From an uncultured Planctomycetaceae bacterium (lineage in GTDB: Bacteria > Planctomycetota > Phycisphaerae > UBA1845 > UTPLA1): a DNA stretch of 7,616 bases. The stretch's first letter is position 1, and every line of letters starts with the position of its first letter. Shown here one piece after another: positions 1 to 5,074 of this stretch. The position numbers were made by a program, and so were the translations under genes. The notes beneath the pieces were generated by a model. The model was given only the letters and a program-made list of their open reading frames with translations. It was not told the origin of the DNA and ran no database searches. The stretch covers positions 1 to 7,616 of the forward strand of contig CALLKH010000225.1 in assembly GCA_938008425.1 (NCBI GenBank), read 5' to 3'.

Positions 1-662
1 GTCTTGAGTGCCAGCCGGGAGGCAGCGAGATTGGCGACGGCGCCGTTCTTGAAGACGACGCGGGCATTGGCGACATCTTCCTGCTTGGATAGCACGTTGA
101 CGCCGACGGCGTCGATGCGGGCGGGCTCGGACTTGATCAGATGCAGCACGATGTCGATGTCGTGGATCATCATGTCCGACACGACGCCGATATCGGCCGA
201 TCGGAAGCGAAACGGGCTGATGCGGGTGGTCTCGACATACTTGGGCCGGACTTCGAGTCGTGACAGAGCCCGCACGACGGGATTGAACCGCTCGGTGTGG
301 CCGACGGTGAGCAGCGTGCCCGTCTTGCGCGAGCATTCGAGCATGGCGAGGGCGTCTTCGACCGACGGGGCGATGGGCTTCTCGCAGAGGACGGCGATGC
401 CGCGATTCAGCAGGGCTTCCGTGATTTTCCTGTGATAAATGGTCGGCACGGCGACGCTGGCTGCGCGGATGCCGTCGGGCAGTTCGTCGATGGAGTGGAG
501 CGCCTTGGTCTTGTGATCCTTCGCGCACTTGGCGGCGCGCTCGCGATCCCCATCCACAACGGCCACCAGTTCTGCGTGGGGGAGTTCGGAGTAAAGCCGG
601 GCGTGGTGACGGCCCATGTGTCCAACGCCGATGACGGCGACGGGGAGTTTGTCATTGCTCAC
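1..662 (-). CDS. Gfo/Idh/MocA-family NAD(P)-dependent oxidoreductase, 3' end outside window (GnnA-like candidate)
   Basis: Reading down from a GTG at 662, 220 codons are open to the window edge, so the C-terminus is missing. The N-terminus is a Rossmann fold with the dinucleotide loop GVGHMG at residues 12-17 and an acidic residue (D37) closing the second strand. The family-typical EKP motif lies at 94-96, in the segment VLCEKP. HTERFNP (122-128) and MIHDIDIVLHL (165-175) follow, the latter holding the conserved His-Asp pair of the substrate domain. Family members usually run about 310-350 residues, so roughly a third is lost. The start is supported by AGGAG 9 nt upstream and by the GTGA overlap with the lpxA stop, which implies translational coupling. 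Members beside lpxA include GnnA, which oxidises the 3-OH of UDP-GlcNAc before transamination. That substrate is inferred from context, because the family is broad and no partner aminotransferase is visible. The family call is secure; the exact reaction is not. Confidence 0.9.
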   Translation of the reverse strand, partial: MSNDKLPVAVIGVGHMGRHHARLYSELPHAELVAVVDGDRERAAKCAKDHKTKALHSIDELPDGIRAASVAVPTIYHRKITEALLNRGIAVLCEKPIAPSVEDALAMLECSRKTGTLLTVGHTERFNPVVRALSRLEVRPKYVETTRISPFRFRSADIGVVSDMMIHDIDIVLHLIKSEPARIDAVGVNVLSKQEDVANARVVFKNGAVANLAASRLALK

Positions 663-1678
663 GCCGGATCGCTCCTGATGGCTCCAAGGTCGGCCGGCGT
701 GATGGCCGATCCGGCGCCGGGCGCGGCGATCGACTTGTAGTCGGCGGCCTGACGGCTTTTCTTCGCATCGGACTGGTAGAACCTGGGCTTGGCGGCGCCG
801 TCGCGACGGAGCGATTCAAGGTAGCGGCCATGGACGCCTTCGTGGATGGATCGCTTGAGGAATTCAAGCATGTAGACACAGTGCTCGTCGGTGAAGTTTC
901 GGGCCTCGGCCTCTCGCAGTCGTTTGGCGAGCGTCGCCACGCCGTCGGTGACCGGCTTCTTCCAGGGCAGCAGGGCGTAGAGGCCGCGCGGCTGGAAGTC
1001 GTTCAGAATCTGGCTCTTGCGCGGGAAAAGGATCTTGCCGAGTTCGCGAAGCTGCTGCACCGAGCCTTCGGCGAATCCCCATCGGGCGAGGCCCTTGACG
1101 TTGATGCCCTGCACCGTGCCGTCGTGGCTGTAGATGACATAGGGCGGCGTGTCGGCCGTGCATCGGGCGAAGCCGGTGATGTAGCAGTTTCGACCGAGGG
1201 TGACGAACTGTTGAACGCCGACGAGCCCGCTGATGTGAACCGAGTTTTCGATGTGCACATGGCCGGCGATCTGGACCAGGTTCGACAGGATGCAATGGTC
1301 GCCGACGATGACATCGTGACCGAGGTGCGAGCCGACCTGGAATTGGTTGTGGTTGCCGATCTGGGTGAGGCCGCCGCCGGTCTCGGTGCCGGTGTGGACG
1401 GTCATGGATTCGCGGAAGACGTTGTTGTCGCCGATGATCAGCTCGGTGTCGGTGCCCTGGTACTTCAGGTCCTGGGGTGCAGCGCCGATGACGGCCTGGG
1501 GGTAGAAGACATTGCCGGAACCGATGCGGGTATTGCCGAGAATGGTGACATTGGCGATGAGACGACAACCCGGGCCGATGCGGACTTTCGGGCCGATATA
1601 GGAGCCGGGACCGACTTCCACGTCCGAGGCGATCTCGGCTTTGGGGTCGACCGTTGCTGTAGGTGCGATCTTGGTCAT
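659..1678 (-). CDS. lpxA: Acyl-ACP:UDP-N-acetylglucosamine O-acyltransferase (LpxA)
   Basis: LpxA transfers a 3-hydroxyacyl chain from ACP to the 3-position of UDP-GlcNAc (or UDP-GlcNAc3N) in the cytoplasm, the first step of lipid A synthesis. The 339-residue protein opens with left-handed beta-helix hexapeptide repeats (about 8-190). Recognisable blocks are PQDLKY (68-73), RESMTVHTGT (89-98), SHLGHD (117-122) with catalytic His121 (E. coli His125), AGH at 138-140 (E. coli His144), and NVKGLARWGF (193-202). Gly169 aligns with E. coli Gly173, the acyl-chain ruler, consistent with a chain of about C14. The E. coli His160 position is Gln156 here (VQQF). Against the usual 260 or so residues it is long: there is an insertion near 228-252 and a polar tail from about 293. 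I chose the ATG at 1678 because the family begins at this point; an in-frame GTG at 1702 would add eight Arg-rich residues. Neither start has a clear Shine-Dalgarno. Confidence 0.95.
   Translation of the reverse strand: MTKIAPTATVDPKAEIASDVEVGPGSYIGPKVRIGPGCRLIANVTILGNTRIGSGNVFYPQAVIGAAPQDLKYQGTDTELIIGDNNVFRESMTVHTGTETGGGLTQIGNHNQFQVGSHLGHDVIVGDHCILSNLVQIAGHVHIENSVHISGLVGVQQFVTLGRNCYITGFARCTADTPPYVIYSHDGTVQGINVKGLARWGFAEGSVQQLRELGKILFPRKSQILNDFQPRGLYALLPWKKPVTDGVATLAKRLREAEARNFTDEHCVYMLEFLKRSIHEGVHGRYLESLRRDGAAKPRFYQSDAKKSRQAADYKSIAAPGAGSAITPADLGAIRSDPA
672..676 (-). promoter_or_regulatory. Ribosome binding site for the oxidoreductase
   Basis: AGGAG on the minus strand lies 9 nt upstream of the GTG at 662, inside the last codons of lpxA. 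It decides the start of the oxidoreductase and shows that the gene has its own initiation signal despite the 4-nt overlap. Confidence 0.65.
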
Positions 1679-1879
1679 TCGTCTAGAGGCCCGACGCCGC
1701 ACTTCAACGATGAGTACCGCTGCTTAGTATCTTGCCGCGAATCGGCGCAACCGTCCATGGCGGCCGAACTTCACGGAATGCGGGGGTCGTCAGAGGCCGC
1801 GCCTCGGTCCTGGTCTCCACTCGCTGAATTCGAAACAACATGTTACCTGACCCGGCCGGACTGGCAAAGGTTGGCCTGA
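1679..1879. other. Intergenic gap between lpxC-fabZ and lpxA
   Basis: These 201 bases separate the lpxC-fabZ stop from the chosen lpxA start, in a cluster whose other junctions overlap or lie within 13 nt. I see no convincing gene, terminator or promoter. The only structures are a short GAGGC-CGC-GCCTC inverted repeat near 1793-1805 with no following T-run, and a 10-bp palindrome (CCTGATCAGG, 1875-1884) over the stop codon. A separate promoter for lpxA and the oxidoreductase may lie here but cannot be placed. Confidence 0.5.
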
Positions 1880-3196
1880 TCAGGCGTGATCTGAATCCGA
1901 ATCCACCAGCATAAACTTGATCTCGGCCTGGGCGACCAGCGATTCCTCGACGCTGGCGGTTGCCCGGACGTGACCGGTTCGGGCTTTCACTCTAAGGGTT
2001 TCCACCTCCAAAACCAAGCGGTCTCCCGGGACGACCTGTCGGCGGAATTTCACATGGTCCATGGAGAGCAGAACCGCGATTTTTCCGGCGTGCTCCAGCT
2101 TTTGCGACAGCAAAATGCCCGCCAGCTGGGCCATGGCCTCAATGATGAGAACGCCGGGCATGATCGGCTGGGCCGGGAAGTGGCCCTGGAAGAAGGGTTC
2201 GTTGATCGAGACATTCTTGATTCCCACCGCCCGTTTATCCCCGTGAATCTCCACCACCCGGTCGATGAGCAGGAAGGGGAAGCGATGGGGAAGTATGCGG
2301 TGGAGCTGATTGGCATCGATGGCGACGCGCGAGCCGATGCGTTCGTTTCGCGACTTTCGCTCGACCGCTTCCAGCAGCTTGCGAACCAGTTCGTGATTGA
2401 GAGAGTGGCCGCTGCGGGTCGCGATGATCTTGCCGTGTATGGGCCGGCCGGCGAGGTAGATGTCGCCGATGAGATCGAGAATCTTGTGCCGCACACACTC
2501 GTCAGGAAATCGAAACGCGTTGCCGATGACGCCCTGCGGACCGATGACGACGATGTCGGCGTAGGTCAGATGTGATCCGAGCCCGGCGGCCTGGAATTGT
2601 TTGGCCTCTTCTTCAAGGAGAAATGTGCGGGCGGGGGCGATGTCATCGGTGAATGTCTTGTCGGTGACACGGACGGCCAGAAACTGTCTGGAGATGGCGG
2701 AGTCCGGCCCGTAGTCCAGATCGTAGAGTATGTCGAGCGCCTCGACATCCGTCGGCACGGCGATGAGCTCGGCGTCGCCTTCAGCCACGCGAATGGTTTC
2801 GGTGATCTTGAGCGGGCGGCGCGGCGCATCGAGCTGGCGAATGCCCGCGGACTTGATCATCTCCACGAAGCAGAGGCTGCTGCCGTCGCCGCCGGGAAGC
2901 TCGCCGCCGGTCAGCTCGACTTCGACATTATCAATCGCGAGGCCGTGAAGTGCGGCGAGGCAATGCTCGACGGTTTCGATGGACTGGGTGCCGTTACGAA
3001 GGGCGGTGCGTCGGGCGCGCTTGGTGACGTTTCCGACGTGGGCCTTGATGCGCGAAGGACCGGGTCCGTCGAGTCGAACGAACGTGATGCCGGTGTCGGC
3101 CTGCGCGGGTTTGAAGCGGAGGAAGACCTCTTCACCGGTGAAAAGTCCCCGTCCGCGCAGTTCGGCCTGTCCTTCAATGGTCTGCTGCGCCTTCAA
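1880..3196 (-). CDS. lpxC/fabZ: Bifunctional UDP-3-O-acyl-GlcNAc deacetylase / 3-hydroxyacyl-ACP dehydratase (LpxC-FabZ fusion)
   Basis: The 438-residue cytosolic protein joins two enzymes. The LpxC part (about 1-285) removes the N-acetyl group of UDP-3-O-acyl-GlcNAc, the committed lipid A step. It shows TVEH with Glu77 and zinc ligand His78 (75-78), then RHKILDLIGD (236-245) with zinc ligands His237 and Asp241, and SGH with His264, the general acid/base equivalent of E. coli His265. The FabZ part (about 290-438) dehydrates 3-hydroxyacyl-ACP for fatty acid elongation. It shows ILPHRFPFLLIDRV (301-314), catalytic His339 in FQGHFP, and Glu353 in MPGVLIIEAMAQ. Such fusions are known from Bacteroidota and Planctomycetota. 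The start is TTG at 3196: the N-terminus aligns from its first residue with E. coli LpxC and no ATG or GTG fits nearby. The gene begins 23 nt inside lpxD, implying coupling. The usual GLHTG reads GLFTG (17-21), so the His19 equivalent is Phe. Identity is very secure; the exact start less so. Confidence 0.96.
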   Translation of the reverse strand: MKAQQTIEGQAELRGRGLFTGEEVFLRFKPAQADTGITFVRLDGPGPSRIKAHVGNVTKRARRTALRNGTQSIETVEHCLAALHGLAIDNVEVELTGGELPGGDGSSLCFVEMIKSAGIRQLDAPRRPLKITETIRVAEGDAELIAVPTDVEALDILYDLDYGPDSAISRQFLAVRVTDKTFTDDIAPARTFLLEEEAKQFQAAGLGSHLTYADIVVIGPQGVIGNAFRFPDECVRHKILDLIGDIYLAGRPIHGKIIATRSGHSLNHELVRKLLEAVERKSRNERIGSRVAIDANQLHRILPHRFPFLLIDRVVEIHGDKRAVGIKNVSINEPFFQGHFPAQPIMPGVLIIEAMAQLAGILLSQKLEHAGKIAVLLSMDHVKFRRQVVPGDRLVLEVETLRVKARTGHVRATASVEESLVAQAEIKFMLVDSDSDHA

Positions 3197-4235
3197 GTTC
3201 TTTCACTCGTTTTTCCAGGGCCGCAACCTTCTTGAGCAACTGCGGCAGTTCCTTGAGAGCGACCGTTTCCCGGAAGAAAGCCACCTGGGTGGTAGCGGGC
3301 GATCCAATCACCGTTGTGCCGGCTGAAACGTCGGCCATGGCGCCCGCCTGGGCGGCGATCTGTGCCCGGTCACCGATCCTGGTCCCCTCGCGCACCCCTG
3401 CCTGTCCGCCGACGATGACGCCGGCGCCCAGCTCCGCGCTGCCTGCAAAGCCGCTTTGGGCCACAAGAATGCAGCACGGACCCGTTTGGACATTATGAGC
3501 GATCATCACGAGGTTATCAATCTTGGTGCCCCTGCCGATCCGGGTCGGGCCGAACTTACCGCGGTCGATGCACGAATTCGGTCCTATCTCTACATCGTCC
3601 TCAATCACCACCGTCCCGAGATGCATGAGCTTTCGGTGGCGGCCATCGCGAAAGATGTAGCCGAATCCGTCGCCGCCGATAACAGCGCCCGCGTGAATCG
3701 TGACGCGATCCCCGATTTCGCAGCGGTCGTAAATCACCACGCGGTCGAAAATCTCGGACTCACGACCGACCCGTGTACCCGCTCCGAGACTCACGCCTTC
3801 ATGAATGACCGAGCCGTCGCCGATGACGCAGTCGCCGCCGATGACGGCGTAGGCCCCGATCGCCACGCCCTCGCCGAGTTTAGCGGACGGATGAACGATG
3901 GCCGTCGGGTGGACGCCGCGGGCGGGGGGAACATTTGGAATATGGAAAAACTCAAGCAGGGTCGCGACCGCCGAATCGGCGTCGGCGACCACGAGTCCGT
4001 CGGGGCGAGTTCCCACCAGCTCCTCGGGTCCGAGAATGGCGGCGGCAGCAGTTCTACCGAGTTGTGCGGCGTGTTTGCTGGACGACACCCAGCTGACCGC
4101 GTCATCTCCGGCGCCGTCAAGTGAGGCCACGCGCGTGACAATGCGCGATGCAAAGGCGGCGTCACCCACGATTCGCGCTCCGCACAATTCGGCGATCTGT
4201 CGGACGGTGATTTGCTTTCGTGTTTCTGACGACAT
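3174..4235 (-). CDS. lpxD: UDP-3-O-(3-hydroxyacyl)glucosamine N-acyltransferase (LpxD)
   Basis: LpxD adds the amide-linked 3-hydroxyacyl chain to the 2-amino group exposed by LpxC, the third lipid A step, in the cytoplasm. The 353 residues are close to E. coli's 341 and show the expected architecture. An N-terminal uridine-binding domain spans about 1-105, and a left-handed beta-helix of hexapeptide repeats starts at GVHPTAIVHPSAKLG (107-121) and runs to about 315. A C-terminal charged helix (about 325-350) follows. Signature blocks are GGDGFGY (187-193), CIDRGKFG (222-229) and DNLVMIAHN (240-248), with catalytic His247 equivalent to E. coli His239. The ATG at 4235 lies 13 nt after the OmpH stop, with only a weak purine stretch (GAGAG) in front. 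The 3' end overlaps the lpxC-fabZ start in another frame. Gene order matches the skp-lpxD-fabZ-lpxA cluster of enterobacteria. No key residue is missing. Confidence 0.96.
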   Translation of the reverse strand: MSSETRKQITVRQIAELCGARIVGDAAFASRIVTRVASLDGAGDDAVSWVSSSKHAAQLGRTAAAAILGPEELVGTRPDGLVVADADSAVATLLEFFHIPNVPPARGVHPTAIVHPSAKLGEGVAIGAYAVIGGDCVIGDGSVIHEGVSLGAGTRVGRESEIFDRVVIYDRCEIGDRVTIHAGAVIGGDGFGYIFRDGRHRKLMHLGTVVIEDDVEIGPNSCIDRGKFGPTRIGRGTKIDNLVMIAHNVQTGPCCILVAQSGFAGSAELGAGVIVGGQAGVREGTRIGDRAQIAAQAGAMADVSAGTTVIGSPATTQVAFFRETVALKELPQLLKKVAALEKRVKELEGAADH

Positions 4236-4248
4236 GCCGGCTCTCAGG

Positions 4249-4935
4249 TCAGGGGTTCGGATTCGAAGTCGCCGATGACGGTGTATTCAGTTGCTTCTTG
4301 CCGCCGCCCGCGCGATAAGCGTCGTTCAGTCGTTTCAGCACGTCCGCCGTGATGTCGACGCTCTCGTCCTTGTAGACGACGGTTCGATCCTGGATCATTC
4401 GCTTGATGGTCGCGAGCGTCTGATCCGAATCGTCGGGGCTGAATGCCTTGTATTGCAGAACGACGGAGAATCCGCGCTCCTTCGAGATGGCCGCGACGAT
4501 TTCGTTAGACTTTTCGTAGATCATGCGGGTCCAGTCGAATTTTTGGGATTCGAGATCCTGTTCGGCGACCTTGAGCCAGACGTTCGCCTCGGTTCCGAGT
4601 CGAATCAGGTCCTTGCGGCGGGACTGGTAGTCCGGCGACCCCGGCCTGAACGCGCCGAGTTCGATCGTCTTGTTCTCGATGACCTCCTGGCGCTGCTTCG
4701 CCTCGGTCTGCACCTCCACTTCCTGCTTTCGAATCAGGTCGTTCAGGTCCTTGATCTGCTCGCTTTCGTTGAAGATGCGAACGAAGTCCACGATGCCGAC
4801 GCAGCAGGGCGACTGGGTCGTGGTTGCCGCCGGCTCGACGACGGCGGGGTCCGTCTGACCAAGAGTCTGGGCGACCCACGTTGCTCCGCCGATCAGGATC
4901 GCCAAAGCGGCGATGGTGAAATGTCTGCGCGTCAT
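4249..4935 (-). CDS. ompH: OmpH/Skp-family periplasmic chaperone with signal peptide
   Basis: Skp/OmpH proteins hold unfolded outer-membrane proteins in the periplasm. The 228-residue product starts MTRRHF followed by a hydrophobic stretch (about 7-24, TIAALAILIGGATW), a Sec-type signal peptide ending near 27-38. The family opening VGIVDFVRIFNES (46-58) follows a Ser/Thr/Pro-rich linker. Residues 55-155 are rich in charged residues and Gln, consistent with the helical tentacles. The C-terminal block SVDITADVLKRLNDAY (192-207) is typical of OmpH proteins encoded next to lpxD. The start at 4935 is fixed by AAGGAG 9 nt upstream; an in-frame ATG at 4965 would add ten polar residues ahead of the signal peptide and has no ribosome binding site. 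It is longer than E. coli Skp (about 160) because of the linker, a longer middle and a polar tail. Two adjacent cysteines (44-45) just before the fold are unusual. They lie too far from the hydrophobic core for an obvious lipobox. Confidence 0.88.
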   Translation of the reverse strand: MTRRHFTIAALAILIGGATWVAQTLGQTDPAVVEPAATTTQSPCCVGIVDFVRIFNESEQIKDLNDLIRKQEVEVQTEAKQRQEVIENKTIELGAFRPGSPDYQSRRKDLIRLGTEANVWLKVAEQDLESQKFDWTRMIYEKSNEIVAAISKERGFSVVLQYKAFSPDDSDQTLATIKRMIQDRTVVYKDESVDITADVLKRLNDAYRAGGGKKQLNTPSSATSNPNP

Positions 4936-4944
4936 CAAGGTAAA

Positions 4945-4950
4945 CTCCTT
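4945..4950 (-). promoter_or_regulatory. Strong Shine-Dalgarno for ompH
   Basis: AAGGAG on the minus strand, 9 nt before the ATG at 4935, is the best ribosome binding site in the window. It decides the ompH start and fits the first gene of the outer-membrane biogenesis operon. Confidence 0.8.
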
Positions 4951-4963
4951 CGAATTCGAATTC
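4949..4963. repeat. Palindromic GAATTC tandem next to the ompH ribosome binding site
   Basis: Two abutting GAATTC units plus a half unit make a perfect 12-bp palindrome, TTCGAATTCGAA (4949-4960). It overlaps the first two bases of the AAGGAG Shine-Dalgarno. The sequence is unusually AT-rich for this window. It could be a protein-binding site or a weak local RNA fold; chance is also possible. Confidence 0.45.
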
Positions 4964-4988
4964 ATCCGGTTATGCTGACTTCAGGGGT

Positions 4989-5016
4989 ATTGTCCGGCGT
5001 GACACCGCAAATTCAA
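4989..5016 (-). promoter_or_regulatory. Candidate sigma-70-type promoter for ompH-lpxD-lpxC/fabZ
   Basis: On the minus strand TTGAAT (5011-5016) and GACAAT (4989-4994) are separated by 16 bp. Each matches four of six consensus bases of the -35 and -10 elements. It lies in the 139-bp gap upstream of ompH, where a promoter would be expected. Matches of this quality arise by chance and promoter rules in this lineage are poorly known, so this is tentative. Confidence 0.35.
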
Positions 5017-5074
5017 GGCGAACGTTTCGAAAGGGATTTCAGCTCGTATTCTTGAGGGGGCCCCGGAACGGCCG

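Noticed and set aside
1679..1745. Promoter-like TTGCGC and TACTAA on the minus strand upstream of lpxA
   Set aside because: The spacing is only 15 bp and both boxes match poorly; not better than chance.
830..1879. Long plus-strand open frame of about 349 codons opposite lpxA
   Set aside because: It is antisense to a clear lpxA. Its product is rich in Asp, Val, Ala and Gly with no domain, as expected when a GC-rich gene is read on the opposite strand.
2597..3235. Plus-strand open frame opposite lpxC
   Set aside because: It lies wholly over the LpxC domain with its active-site motifs; the antisense product has no recognisable feature.
3456..5055. Plus-strand open frames opposite lpxD (3456-4124) and ompH (4291-5055)
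   Set aside because: Both are mirror frames of well-supported minus-strand genes, with no own ribosome binding site or domain.
5050..5070. GGGGCCCC palindrome just after the MFS stop
   Set aside because: It has no loop and no T-run, so it does not support a terminator.
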